A DNA stretch of 64,000 nucleotides from Anastatus disparis (GCA_017163975.1 JAFFSR010000218.1:6947501-7011500), one strand, 5' to 3'; counted from the stretch's first letter, positions 47,713 through 61,140 are shown. Numbers and translations: made by a program. Notes: generated from the letters alone by a model not told the origin.

Positions 47713-49164
47713 AGTTGAGCTTTTACTAAAGCGGCTAATACGACTAATCTTCCGGCGTGTTTCGTGCGTACATAAGAGAGGTCTTTTCCCTACTTTCACG
47801 AATATAGCAGTGTTTGCTCAGACTTAGAGCTAGATACATATGTGACACTTTATTTTTTTAAGTCTTTAATGCAATTAAGTTTTTTTTTTTAATTTTAAAA
47901 ATTATGTTTAAGTGTTTTTAATTTTACAATTTTATAAATAGTGTTTGATGGTGTTTCTTTTATATTTTTGTGGAATGTGATTAGTGCAGTGCTTCTCTCT
48001 TTCTTCGTATACTGTATTTTTGAAAAATTTTGAAGGTGTTTCTTTTAAAAATGTTATTGTTTATCGGCCAGATTAAAAATACACGTTTTCAGTTATTATT
48101 AGAAGAATCGGGTGATTCTTTTGAAAACAAATAAGATCGTTGAAAAAGAAAATGTTTAAATGTGACACTTTGGAGATCGAAGGCAAGTCTATACCGTCAT
48201 GCAAATTAATTTATCAACTAATTATAAAATTTTAATTTGATAATCACAAAAACAAACGTACTTTTTTACCTAAACGCTTAATTACAACTCGTTTACCTAC
48301 CGCTTTGTAAAATCATCCAGAACTAATGTCAACAGAAAATTTTTAACAACTAATGTTAAAGTTAACTTTTCATCAAGTCGCTTAATCTCCCGCTTGTATT
48401 CTAACCAACGTTCGTTGTATTTTTTTTTCTAAAATATCATCTCTTAATAGCGCTGGATGTATATTGTAATTCATAAACTTCGTGTAAACAGGCCATTCTT
48501 TATAATGTAACGGGCTGTATGTTCGTATTAAAAACCGTGACATTATTTTAATTAGTTCGGAGCTTTTTAATGGGATTTTTATTAATTATAACATTTGTAA
48601 GTTTCCTCATTAAAAGTATTTATAACAAAGTTGTGTATAATTTTCATTTTTTAAATAAAATCTTTGTATGTATATAATGTTTGTTTTATTTTTTATTTTC
48701 ATACTACAATTTATACTTATACTGTGTGAATCGCCTGTAAATACGCATACCTCAATAAACACATCAAAGGCATTTAAAAATTCTAAAAAACGAATACACG
48801 AAAAATATTCTATAAAGCTATCAAATAGAAGAAAAAGTGAAAAATTTGAAAGCAACCAAAAAAAGACCCAAATTTATTTGCTTGTTGGTATAAAACGCAT
48901 ATGTCTAGTTAGATGATTTGATTGGTCGATCGTTAATTTGAATAGGTGCCGACTAAGGACCGAATTTGCGATGTTTACTGTTTTTTATTGTGACGTTTAC
49001 AAAATAACGTGCTATTCACGCAGAAAAAATAAAAACAAAACAGAAATCTGAAAAAATTTGTACGAGGTTATAAAACTTATACCATGCAATTCTTTTGTTG
49101 GGCAAACTTTTAATAATGGATATTGGAGAAAATTGAACGAATTTATTTGGAAATTTTTTTGTGG
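47713..49164. other. non-coding DNA
   Basis: No gene is called. The 82-codon frame at 48668-48916 has a hydrophobic start but no other support and is listed among the rejected items. Confidence 0.5.
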
Positions 49165-49575
49165 TAACGTAATCAATATGATTGGTAGCTAAACTAATTT
49201 TAGCAATAATTGATTATAATTATTTTAAAGTTAATCAAATAATTAAATAATATTTACATGATAAAGAATATATTTATGCCGAAAAATCATCCCTGAAAAA
49301 AAAAAAAAAACAACAAAATTACAAAGAATTTTTTTTGCCTTAAAATTTTATGAAAAACATCTTTTTGTTATAAATTCTAGCTTATAAAAAAGCTGCAATA
49401 TGTGGGTTAATTCTGAAATACACATTGATTTTATGTTTACAACCAGCACATGAATTTGAAATGTTGATATAAAATTTTTTTTTTCATAAAAATGAACCAT
49501 TTATTTTGAAATAGATCTCACAGTGAATATTGCAGTTACAATTGTAAATTTTGAACTATTTCAAACTCAGTTGGC
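49165..49575 (+). repeat. dispersed repeat, copy 4 of 4 (plus)
   Basis: Shows AATAATTGATTATAATTA, GATAAAGAATATATTTATGCC, AAAATTTTATGAAAAACATC and AAAAGCTGCAATATG in the order of the other copies. An extra stretch to about 49575 has no counterpart that I can align. Confidence 0.6.
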
Positions 49576-50250
49576 AACCCTCGAAACCCATATGGTAATG
49601 GAAATATTAAAATAAAAATAAAATCTCATCGATTCTTTACGAATTATTATAATGCCATAAAAGTTTATTTCGATATCGCAACAAAAACAATGGATATCCA
49701 TACAAAGCACGAAAAATCTTTAAAAAATTTTAACATTCCGCATCTTAGCATTTTCCTCGTCGTTCTTCTTTTTTTTTTCCCTCGCAAAATTTATATTACC
49801 CGTTCTCCGCTATACTCGCCTGACATTCTTGGCAGAGTTGGCAACTTCTGCCAATATTTTTACCGAAAGAGTTTTACCCCTTACCAGTTTCTTTTTTTTC
49901 TTTTTATTCTACTTGTGCGAGTGTATATGTGTGTATATATGCTGCTTCACTTCTCCTTCCACTATTTACAAAGTTGTCGAGAGAGGAAGAGAGAGAAAGC
50001 GGTCCACAAATTTTTTGTCCTCTTTTTTTTTGCAAGAGCGCTGCGAAAATGCGATAGGAATTTTAATTCGTGAACGAGTTTTCCCCGCAAGCTAGTTTAT
50101 GGGTATATATAAGAAAAATAAAAAAATAAAGAAAAAAAAAAAGAAAAAAACGTAAAAGAGAAGCGAGGGAAGAGAAGAGACTATATATTACTTTCTCCGA
50201 AGAGGAAAAAGCAAACTCACTCAAAAGATGTTTTATTTTTTATTTTTCAG
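49576..50250. other. non-coding, probable intron or 5' flank
   Basis: Ends in a strong pyrimidine tract and TTTTTCAG at 50250. Frames inside are Phe/Ser-rich from T/CT sequence. Confidence 0.55.
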
Positions 50251-50309
50251 CTGCATAGCAAATGATAATGACCATGCGGACTTCTTGGCTGGCTTCTTTC
50301 GTACTGATT
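50251..50309 (+). CDS. probable first coding exon of a secreted or membrane protein
   Basis: A 59-nt exon lies between a strong acceptor (TTTTATTTTTCAG) and a consensus donor (GTAAGT at 50310-50315). It begins with a short 5'UTR that has an in-frame TAG two codons upstream of the first ATG (50262). It then encodes MIMTMRTSWLASFVLI, a start with a positive residue followed by a hydrophobic run, like the beginning of a signal peptide. The intron after it is phase 0. G+C is higher than in the flanks. The remaining exons are not recognisable in this window and are presumably beyond 64000; an upstream non-coding exon is implied by the acceptor. The gene family cannot be told from 16 residues. Confidence 0.5.
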
Positions 50310-50315
50310 GTAAGT

Positions 50316-53300
50316 TTTAATAATTAGATTTTATTTATAATTTTAATATAATCTTAAGTACAAAAATATAGCCTACATATTTAGATATAAAGTAATTAAG
50401 ATTTAATGCTTGAGGTACGTTGCAACCAGAAAATTTATTAGTGAATATGAAAATTACAAAAATATGATAAAATTTATAAAAATAGCCTATAATTTTTTCC
50501 TGCGAACATAAAACGTCTCAGTAGTACCAGTCCAATATTAGTAAGACAGAAAATAATTATTATGCAGTTGTAACATCTAAACCTTCGGTATAATGAAAAT
50601 AAAAATAAGAAACTAGATTTCATCATCCCGAAATCTATTGAGCATAATGTATGGTTTAATTTAAATATTTGATTATTCTTTGATCTCGTTTTATTACATG
50701 AAAATAATAAAAGCTTTAGCGCAATACTTTCTGCGATGAAATTTCGAGGTTATGTTTTACCTTTGAATATTTTTTAATTACTTTTCAGCATGTTAATTTA
50801 CCTTTGCGCGATGGTATTCATTTATTTCCTATTTTTTGGTCATATATGAATTTAAAATATACGTAGAAAGAAAAAAATAAAAGACTAGTTTTCAAAATTT
50901 GCATTTTAAAGCTTCAGTCAAAGGAATTTTATTCTATTGAGTAAATATTTTTATGTTATGGTTAAAATTTGTAGCTCTGTCAACTAAGTGAATTCTGACT
51001 ATATACTTTAAATTTTGCAACCAACGAATTTTTCCTGTAATTTATCATTAGAAAATTTTTGCATATTTTTAAAACTCAAGTAAATTTCATTTTTTCGTAG
51101 AAAGGGTCTACCTAACCCCAAAAAAGGTAGTTTTGCTATCTTTTAAAATGGTCTTTTCTCGTATTTTTTATACAAAAAATTATACACTAAAATATTTAAA
51201 CATTTTTAAAATAAACATTAACTTTTTCACCCTCTCCCCTTCCAATCATCGTTCTGACAAAACTGACCCATTGTGCTCGGCAACTAATTCCCAGAATGTG
51301 GCTTCTCTAAGAGTTAAACTAAATAGCCCTCGGATTTCGTTGTAGGTTTATGAACCAATAAACGCTTGAAACTTTGAAAGGGTTGAGAAACAATTCACGA
51401 ACTATTTTCAATTATATTTAGTAAATGTATATAAATGTCCAAAATAGCCTATATTGATTATAAAACAATATAATAATAAAAATTGCAAATTTTGAATCAA
51501 GTATGTTTAATATTTTAAATAATAAGATTAATATTATTCGTAAAATTATTCTACTTTCACATGCATGATAAATAAATTTGAAAAAGTTTTTTTATCCAAC
51601 ATAATTTGAACACATTTATAAGCACATGTGCACAATACTGCTGAAAATATGCCGGATAATATTTTTGGCATTTGCAGTGCATAAATAAATCACCAAAATA
51701 ATTCATCCAACGTTACAGAATCAGTCATGCGATTCATTTGAAAAAAGAAAAAATTCGCAAAAGCACCAAATTTACAAAAAAAAGTGCAAATATTCTCATT
51801 TTCCACGAGTATAGCCAAGTAGATGTTTTATCATCTACAAAGAGAGAAAAAAGAAGAAAGAAGATTGCTAAGCCACTTGGTGTAAAAAAAAAAAAAAAAA
51901 AATTGGCATCTCTTGCACTTGAGTATAAACTCCATGTACGCACATCTGCTTCACTCGTGTTTCCGGTCTTATATATGCCTTTTTCCAAGCTTTTCCAAAT
52001 TCTCTTTTTTCCGCTTCTTTTTTTTTCCTCTCTCTTTCGTTATATGTAACGCAGCTTTTTCTTTGTTAAATCCGCGTGCTTTCGAGTATTACGCATAAAC
52101 TTTTTATGCCAAGCAGCGAATCTCGGCGAATCGTAAATTTTATATTTTTAAGCTTTATTAAAGAGAAAATGGAAGATGTTTTTATGGATATTTTCTTAAT
52201 ACAATCTTTTTTTTAAAGGCATGAAATTTTCGTCGATGCAAGAAACTTTACAGCCTTACTTATTTAAATTAAGACTACTATAACAAAAAATTTTCTTATT
52301 ATAGTAAATTTCATCGGGACTTTAAAAATAAAATGTTAATTTTTCCATGCCAAATTTATGCTGATGCGAGCAAATATTAAACGCGCTATTTAAAGCCGGT
52401 AAAAAATAAATGGTATATTAATAAATTCTCAAAGTTTACTCACAATACCATCGTCATCCCGGACAATATTATATCCCAATACACGCCGCGTACAATCATC
52501 GGTATGGATTTTAATAAAGTTTTTAATTATTCACGAGAGGAGAGGAGATATTTTTCAATTTAAAATAGAAAATTTCAATAATACATTTCATATAAAAGCA
52601 TTCCACTTTACGGCCGCGCCACTTTGACGGATTATTTTTTAATATCTCGACTTCGTAATTAATAAAAACTTGTATAACTTGATTAACGTCGCGCGTAATT
52701 ATGAAAAAGTTGTATGATATTAAAAAGGGCTTTTTCGAAACGTATTTTATTTAAAAACGATAAAATCAATGCAAAATGACTTTGTTTTAACGTAAATTGA
52801 AAAACGTAATTTTTCATTCATTATCTCCTCTAATGCTCGTAATCAAGCGAAGCGCGTGGGAGTAACGAACGAAATTCTAAGCTTTATTTTTTGTTTTAAG
52901 AATTCGACAAAGGGTAGCATTCGTTAAGTTAAGCTTTCGTGCGATCGATTTCACGAATAATCTAATCTGCTAAAATCCATGAAAATTACAAAAAAAAGAG
53001 AATGAAGAAAGAGGAAAGATACGAATCTTTGCTAATTTTTCATTTGGACAACTTGTTCATGAAGAGAGAGAAGAAAAAAGGGATGGAGAAAAATTAAACT
53101 CAACGAATTAAGGTTTTATCAACTAATGACGATTCACTTTGCTTTAGTAATGGTTTAACTTTTGAAATAAGAGGAACGAAAATTTTCATTGTACAAAATG
53201 TAATTGTGTATACGTGACGATCGTTCCTATGCAGATGATAAAAAAAAAATTTTTTTTTAGTTCAGAGAAGTGACTGGAATTGTTAATATAACGAACTGAA

Positions 53301-54427
53301 CGATGAAAAAAAAAAGAAAAATTCGCGAAAGACAGAAGCGCATGGATTAAGGTAAATTGACATAAATTTGTAAATTAAATTATAGATTTTGGTAATTAGC
53401 AAAGGTTCAACAAAATTTTTGAGCTCTCGCGAGTAAAGTTAAGCAAAATTTTCTTAAAACTCTTGTTAAAAATTCCAGACGATTTGGAAAATTTCGCTAG
53501 TTTGAATAATTCAAAACAGAGCTAAATTTTGAATTCCCGCTGCATTGCGAAGTTTGAAGTTAGAGCTGAAAAAAATTAAAGAAAATTTTTTTCTAGATAA
53601 ATTAACATAAAACAAACGTGAAACGAAGTTGGCCCAAAATTTATTCGTCTGAAAATGAATGTTGCAATTATTCACGTAATTACAAGCATTAATTACATCA
53701 GCATCGCCAAAACTATTCCGCTGTAAATACCAGCTGAAATTTTCCAAGCTTAAACTACCATTACAAGAGAGAAGAAAAAAAAATAAAGTAAAAGTGACCT
53801 GCTACATAGAATAGAAAAAAAAAAGTAAGCAAGAGCATTGAAACATCTCGCGTGAATAGCCAATAACTCGATGAAAATTTAGCGGAAGCATAAGGCTTCA
53901 AAGTTAGCGGAAGCATAAATATAAAAAATCATTCTATTGATAGTCCTTCCACGCTCATTGTCAAATGCACATATAGGTAATGCTATATAACAGCTTTTCA
54001 TACACGAGCGAGCAATTAATCAACGAAACGTTTACTCTCTCTCTCTCTTATTCTCTTTCTCTTATATACATGCTCGTCATTCATCTTCTGTTACTATGTA
54101 CCCATGCTTGATTATATGGTTACAAGCACACAGGGAATGGAGAGCAAGAGAGAGTCGAGCGAGCGAGTGAGCGAGCGAGAGAATGAGTGGTTAGATGCTA
54201 CGAGTAGCAGTTAAATCGAGTGACTGTTCAGTAAGAGAGGATGGATAACTTGGCTTTTGAGGAGCTTTTTAGAGTGCTACTTGGGGCTTTTTCGTATGGT
54301 TTTTAAAGCTTTATTTTAGTTTGAAATTTTCTTCCTGAATTTCTTAATGAGATTTTCGTATTTTTTAGACAATATAGTTACCTCCATTATTAAAAAAACT
54401 ATAATCAAAGCTATAGTAAACTCTTCT
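50316..54427. other. non-coding DNA, probably intronic
   Basis: No further coding exon is recognisable. A(16) at 51886-51902, a CT run at 54032-54048 and a direct duplication of AGCGGAAGCATAA (53880 and 53907) are present. Sequence at 52360-52960 is of higher complexity with several TAATTA cores and may be regulatory. Confidence 0.5.
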
Positions 54428-54703
54428 ACTATAGTAAATTCATAGTATATTATTAGTATTACTGTATGGTAAAATTACAATATACTCTAATTATTTCTCC
54501 GTGCTATAATCAGCAACTATAATCATTACTTTAAGATTACAAGCATCGAGTTCAATGCAGCTACTGAATATAATTTTATGACAATTGTAGTTAATGGTTA
54601 TAATCTTATGGTGATGATTATGGCCGCTGATTGTACTACCTTGAAATAATTATAGTATACTGTAATAAGACTTGTATTGTGTTATAATTTTACTATGGTG
54701 CAT
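54428..54703. mobile_element. imperfect palindromic MITE
   Basis: The arms pair over about 110 bp each. TACTATAGTAAA and TTTTACTATGG are near the ends. CTAATTATTTC and GAAATAATTATAG lie further in. Inner blocks are AATCAGC with GCTGATT, and ATAATCATTACTTTAAGATTA against TAATCTTATGGTGATGATTAT. The centre is at about 54570. No open frame; target duplication not determined. Confidence 0.6.
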
Positions 54704-54860
54704 AAATTTAATTTTGCATATAATTATTTTTTATAAGGATTTGTTTTGGTTTAATCAATTTTTTCAATTTGTCGAGTCATAAATATAATCAATCTCTCTA
54801 AATAATTTCTCTGTATATTATTTGCATCAATTTAACAGAAGTAAAGACTACAGTATGAGA

Positions 54861-55059
54861 GAGGTCGCCCGTAGCTCAGTCGGTAGAGCGATGGATTCGT
54901 AATCTCGAGGTCTCGAGTTCGATTCCCGCTCTCGGCCAATTTATACAAGCACCACTGTACGCTACATGTGCTGAAGTTCACAAACACACTGACAACCTCC
55001 GTCGCTAATCAGCATCGCAATGATAGCATAAATACAGCGACGTTAAAAAAAACAAAAAC
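54861..55059 (+). mobile_element. tRNA-derived SINE, copy C
   Basis: The head GAGGTCGCCCGTAGCTCAG is the most tRNA-like of the three, with A box TAGCTCAGTCGGTAGAGC, anticodon position CGT and B box GAGTTCGATTCCC. The anticodon stem is still mismatched, and the body (CAAGCACCACTGTACGCTAC) and tail (GATAGCATAAATACAGCGAC plus A-rich end) follow directly, so this is a SINE rather than a tRNA gene. Confidence 0.85.
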
Positions 55060-55284
55060 ATTTTTCGCTATAAACAGATTTTAAAGTTTCCAATTGAGAA
55101 AAAAGATTAATAAAATATTTTTTTTCTGTACTTATTCATATTTTTTTATCAATCAGTTATCTACGTGCCATATAAAAGCCCTTAAATTTCATCATACAAC
55201 TCATTTCCTTATAGCTAGTATTGTATTTGCACTATAACAGGCTACTCCCTTAAGGTTTGAAGATTTTAATTTATATTATTCAAC

Positions 55285-55525
55285 TTGTCGAAATAACGTT
55301 TTATCAAACGCGATTCTGAAAAAGAATTGCATTGGATGAATTTTTCAATTAGCATTATATCACACGCAATTTTTCAAATAGCATTATATTTAACGCAGAT
55401 TTGAAATATTATTTTATTGCGCGCGTTTTTCTAATAGGATTTTATGAAATATTCTTTGAGATAGCATTTTATAAATTAGCTTCTTCGAAATAGCATCATA
55501 TGAATAGCAGCCATAGCATTATGTT
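55285..55525. repeat. degenerate tandem array, unit about 28-32 bp
   Basis: About seven or eight diverged copies of a unit like TTCAAATAGCATTATAT plus an ACGC-containing spacer follow one another: AATAACGTTTTATC, AATTAGCATTATATC, AATAGCATTATATTT, AATATTATTTTATTG, AATAGGATTTTATGA, GATAGCATTTTATAA, AATAGCATCATATGA and CATAGCATTATG. The array is non-coding and old. Confidence 0.6.
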
Positions 55526-58500
55526 AAAACTATAAAGTAGCTTTTACATTAAATGTACACTAAATTTGATCCACTCAAAATAATCTCCAAAGGTAATACC
55601 AAATTTGATAGTTTTTCAAAACGTGTTCGAAATTATAATTTTGTTGAAATTATAACTCTCAGAAATTAAAGTTCATAAAGATTTTCTCGACATAATATAT
55701 TTCACTAAAGTTCTCGTAATTATAACTTAATATTATGTTATACCGTAAATGTAGTTATATTCATTTAAGTTAAAAGAGCAATTAATTTTTAAATATCAGT
55801 TTTCGGTAATTTTGTTTCATGACGACTTTACATTATGATAAATAAATTATTTTATGTAATAATAATCGTTCTATTTTTTCTTTTAATTTTCAATGTATTA
55901 CCTTATCGATTCGAAATAAGGCAATACACGTTCGTTTTGTATGTGAATTTAATTTTAGAAAAGCGAAAATTTTCATGAATTATAATCACATATGAAAGCG
56001 CATATTCGATGTGAGTGAACGTATAATTAAAAGTACGCAATATTCTGTTTATTTATTTTCAAAATGATCATAAATCAATACTTTGAAGTTTAAATGAATA
56101 ATAAGTGATTTTATGAGTATGATATTAAAGAAAAAAGAGGAATGCATTTCATAAACAGAATAGCTTAACATATAAAGTTTTATTTCTTTTTCTTTGTTTT
56201 AAAACAGTTGAACACGGTATCTATCGTGACAAATATGCATATCCGCAAAACAGTAGCTAAAAATTTCCAACGTTTAATTTTTTCATTAGTCCAATTTCTT
56301 GCTTTCCTTCTGCTTTCTCTTCGATGCAATTGTAGATAAAAGTTTTTATATATAATTAAGTGAATCAAATTGATCAAACTTTAAAGTTCAAGCTAATTTC
56401 GTCTCGGTGATCTCATTTAAGAAAAAAACAATAGTTTTGTTAAATTGTCGTTTGGAAGGAAATAATTGTTTCTTCATTTTGTACAAAGTCTATTGTTATT
56501 TTTTAACGTTTTACTTTAGCGAAATTAATTGCCAGAGAGTCGAAAGATTAAAATTGGCTGCTCTGATTTATTTTTAATCAATTAAAGCTCGAAATACATA
56601 ATAACTGCACGGAATTGAACGCTAATTTCATTTATTTTCATTGAGAATTTTAAAATAACACGTACATTTTATTCGCCGCGCCAAAATAAACAAAATACCG
56701 AAATAGCTTCGTGTATGCAACAGTATCAAAAGTTCAATAAAATACAATTTATCGTTATTTATATCGCGAATTCCATTTGTATCGAGTGCTCAAACGTAAA
56801 TTATAAATTGAAAAATAAAAGTTTTTTTTTTTCAATTTTTTTTTTCAAATTCTATTGTAATTATATTCGTATAAACAAGTTGTGCCAACAATCAAAGTTA
56901 AAAAAATATAAACAAAACTTTCCCTCTGCAGTTATCTTTTTTTACAATCTCGTACAAAAGTCCGCGAATACAAAAAAAAAATAGAAATAAAGGAATACAC
57001 AAAATTTCAGTGAGCATAAGATAGAAAAGAAAAGGAAAAAAGCCAGTGAAAAACAGAAAAGAGGAAATTCAAACAGAAACATATCTCTTTCTGGCTCGCT
57101 TTAATTAATCACGCGCTTTCATCCTGAAGAAATTACCCTTCCTTCATCCCTCTCTCTCCCTCTTTCCTTTTCTCTTGTCACCAAACCGAGGCTAAATTTC
57201 TCCGAGCGCACTCGGAGCAAAAACTAAAACTTTCACTATTCCTCGTTTTCTCCTTTAGATTATATAAGCCGTACAATAAACTTGTTGTAAATCAAAGTTT
57301 ATTTCTTGCTTTTTTTACTTAAATGTACGTGTGTTAAAAGTATTTTTTTGTTCTTCCTTTCCTTGTTTGCATCTTCAATTCGAGGTATAAACGACGAGCG
57401 GGGAATTGTGAATGGTTCATAGAAATTTTATTGGTCCGCACGCAAGAAACGTGTACATTTCACTGAATGGACTTTTATCTGTATTGTTTAGTTTAATTAA
57501 CGAAGTTTAACGTTTTGTTATTATCTATAAGATTATTGGAAGGGACATATATACTGATGAATCAATAGAAAAAGAAAAGATTGAAAAAAGTTATTTGATG
57601 ACGATTTTCAATACATCATTATGTCATTTTAAATATATCTTCGGAAGATGAATTTACAAAAGATAAATCATCAATGTCTAAATTTATCATTTTAATATTT
57701 CATCGATTAGTTTCTTATTCTGATTTACAAGCTAAAGTGACATAAATACATTTAAGAGATTGATTTTAAAATACTTTTTATTATTGTTTAACTGTATTAG
57801 TTACTAATAAAGAATTTCTAACAGTTAAATAAAAAAACAACATAAAAAAAGTTATCTATCACAGCTAAGAATAAAATACATAATAACATACTAAAAATCA
57901 TAAACTCACTTTACGAAATTCTCTAATGATCACGATCTTTAAGCTCCGAAAATAATTAACATCGCATAGCTCGTAATTTTCAAGCTTTTCCATTTCCTAA
58001 AAGAGCTGCCTCTAGTACTTCCGTATGGTTGTGCACATTATTTTTTTTTTTCCTCTCTTTTCGGTCTCGACGATATTCAAGCACTATACTTCTCTCTGCT
58101 ATTGCTCGTCAAAAGAAAAAGCTTAAAACTTTTTTTTTCTTTTTTTTTCGTTTAACTACAAGAGGAGGCGAGCGAGAGAGGAGAGGCTAAAGCAGCTTTT
58201 AGCCGAAAATCTTTTTATCTCTTTCTCACTCTGAAATTACAACCCTCTTCAAATTATCTTCATCTTTTTTTTGTATCTCAACACACACACACACATTGGT
58301 AACTTTGAGCTCTATGTTTTTTTTTCTCTTTTTCTCTCTTCCTTTTTTTTGGTCAAAAGTCTTTTGTATTGTGCTCGTAGCAGATATACTCTTTGTACGT
58401 GGTTTTCTTTCTTCTTCTTTTTTTTTTGTTCGACTCTTTTATTTTTCTCGGTCGGTTTGGTCGGACTTGCGGTTTGTTGGATTTCGGTCTAAAAAGTGTC

Positions 58501-60960
58501 GTGCCCATTTTTAAAAGTCGTCGTCTCTTTTTTTTTTCACCGAGGCTAGTCTAATGGATTTCTTCTTTTTTTAATAGACTTCTCTTTTCGAAATGGCAGA
58601 GACTTTGAAATTTTTAGAATGAGATAATGAGTTCTGGTATTATGTAAAGGAAGAGGGTTTGAATATTTTATTGGAGTTTGAAACATATTATTTAATGGAA
58701 TAATTGATTTCACTGTGGCTTGATATATTAATGATTGAAATACTTTACTTTTAGGAGAAATTAATGATTACAAGTTGAATCCTTTAAGGTTTAAATATCC
58801 ATATTTTTACTGTCATTAAGACATTAATTTTTTATATGATTTTTCAAAAAAAATTTCAAGCAAATATTTTATTTCAGTTCTGATGAGTTTGGAAGCTCAT
58901 CATTCAAATTTTTTTCGGATGAATTTTTTCGAATATTTTATGTTGAAGTTCAAAAAAGTTTTGATAAATTATTGTCATTGTGATAAAAGATAGCACGGAT
59001 ATCCACTTTCACAAAATGCCAGCTTGAATCTGAATAAAATGAGAGAACTGAGATGTTTTTCAAAATTTACGTTGTTTTCTTACAAATTTCTATTTTTGGA
59101 AATTCATTGATAAACTGTAAGAACAAAATTTAAAATACAATTTAATGATAAGAAATATCAATGAATTTAATCTTGACTAGCTTTGATTTTTTGAAATTTT
59201 AATGTAGTTTAATTCTGACAAGAAAGTTTGAAAAAATATATCATAAGTATAAATATCAATAAGCTAAAACATTTATTTTAAAAATTTTACAGGTTATGGG
59301 TAAAAACCCATCACCTTGCAAGTAGAGAAAGAAATGAATATTTAAAATTTATAAGCTCAAGTTAATAAGTTTCATTAATTCTAATGTTAGTAAACGAATA
59401 AATAAACTATCTTATATTTAAAGAAAATCATTTTATTAATATCATAACTTACTATAAACATTAAATAACGACGAATTACTAAAATCGAAAAATTCATCGT
59501 CAATCTTCAAAATTCATAAATACAACACCGAGTATCTGACAATTATCCTGAAATTTTCCGCTGTTTTAACAGCAGATTAAAACTGAAATTTTAAATCAAT
59601 GTGAATATTTTATGAAATATCATGTCAACATCATACTGTGCACGAAATATACTGCTCCATTTGCATGAAATGGCATTTTCTTCGTGACAATGTTTATGCG
59701 AAAATATTTTTTTAATGCGTTTGCATGTGAAAGGGAAATTAAAAAAAAATGTGAAAAATTTAAAATTTTATTAAAATTCTATAATTTGTTAAATAAAATT
59801 ATGTTAATTTATGATTATTTTAAAGATTGAAATTTTTAGTCAAGTGGTTCAAATCAATGCACCACTTGTACCAAATTTTTTCTCCCAAAATTTAGTAGAA
59901 ATTTTTTACGTACCTATACGCTATTGTCGATCACTCCAGATTGTCGACCTTACAACTTCCTTTTTTTTCATCTTTCCTGATTACCCTCTCTTTTTCATCA
60001 CTAGTTCTTCCTATTATCTTTTTCCTTTTATTTTTCATCTTACGCCTCGACAAATCGAGGTCGTTGTCTTTGAATTTCACCTCCTCTCTTACCCCCCTCC
60101 TCACCTTTATTTTTTGTAACATGGAAAAGCGAAGTAGTAAGATGACGGATAAAAAGGAAACTTGTACGCCTGCGAATCTTTTCTTATTCTCACAAGGGAG
60201 AATAGTAAGGCGTGAATTCTTCAAATATAACGCCTAGGACTTTCAGCTTTCTAGGATGAAAAATGAGGGTAAAGAAGAGAAAAAAAAATATATAGAAAGA
60301 GGCATTGGACGGATATGTCTTTTGGATATTGAATTTTATTGCCGGGACGTATAGGAAAAAAAGAAAGAGATCTAAAGATCTTTCTGAAGGTACCGTTTTG
60401 GTCATTTCAAAGTAGAAAATGTTGCTATGAACAAACTGGGAAAATTTTCTATTGGAATTTATTGAGAATTTAACATGACAATAGATCTTTACTTTATGTT
60501 GTAAAATAAAGCTCGTTGCAGAAAAGTTTTATATGCTTCGATGAATTTTGAATATATTCGTTTTTCAATAAGATATTCCGTATTTTCAACAAAAATTTAC
60601 TATTTTATTATAAAACATTTTTATTAAAATAAATTTTTACTGTTGAAATTGAAAATTGTTTGAAATGTAAATAAAATTAAATTCACTATTCGTAAGATTT
60701 CTAATTATATTCACGAAGTAAATACTCTCTATATCTGAAAGAGTGATTTTTACAAATTTTCACTTTATCAGTTAAAAAATTGAGCCACTCTATCATGAAC
60801 AATCAACTCCATCAAATTTAGAGAGTAAAAAAGTTAATTTCCAACTAAAATTAAAAAAACCTTAAAATAGTCTTTTCTTCACTAACGAACATCATTACAA
60901 AATTACACCACCCAAAATATTAACTTGGACTTTGACGATTACGCTATTAACGTTGTAAAA
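55526..60960. other. non-coding DNA
   Basis: No supported gene. It contains poly-T/CT-rich stretches (57140-57180, 58040-58140, 58320-58440, 59960-60110) that create Phe/Ser-rich frames, and a short (CA)n at 58280-58294. Confidence 0.55.
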
Positions 60961-60979
60961 TCTTTCATTATAAATTCGC

Positions 60980-61140
60980 GCGAGGCATTAACAGCATCAG
61001 CCATCATGCGGAGAGAAAACGGGGGTAACGTTCACGGAACATTAATCATCAAAGTTGAACGAATGTGTGTTGCCTCGCGGCCAGTGTAATCAGCGGATCA
61101 AGCCCAAGCCATTCGTTGTAATAACCCGTGCTCGAGCTAT
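60980..61140. promoter_or_regulatory. GC-richer, high-complexity block (candidate regulatory DNA)
   Basis: Stands out from AT-rich flanks, with several CpG-containing words (TCGCGGCCAGTG, AACCCGTGCTCGAGC) and no open frame worth calling. A conserved enhancer is one possibility; no diagnostic motif was seen. Confidence 0.25.

Noticed and set aside
48668..48916. 82-codon plus frame with hydrophobic start (MFVLFFIFILQF) and Lys-rich tail
   Set aside because: T-rich DNA yields such leaders by chance; an 81-codon frame overlaps on the other strand and there is no other gene signal.
54861..54940. tRNA gene (CGT anticodon position)
   Set aside because: Same SINE family; body and A-rich tail follow directly.
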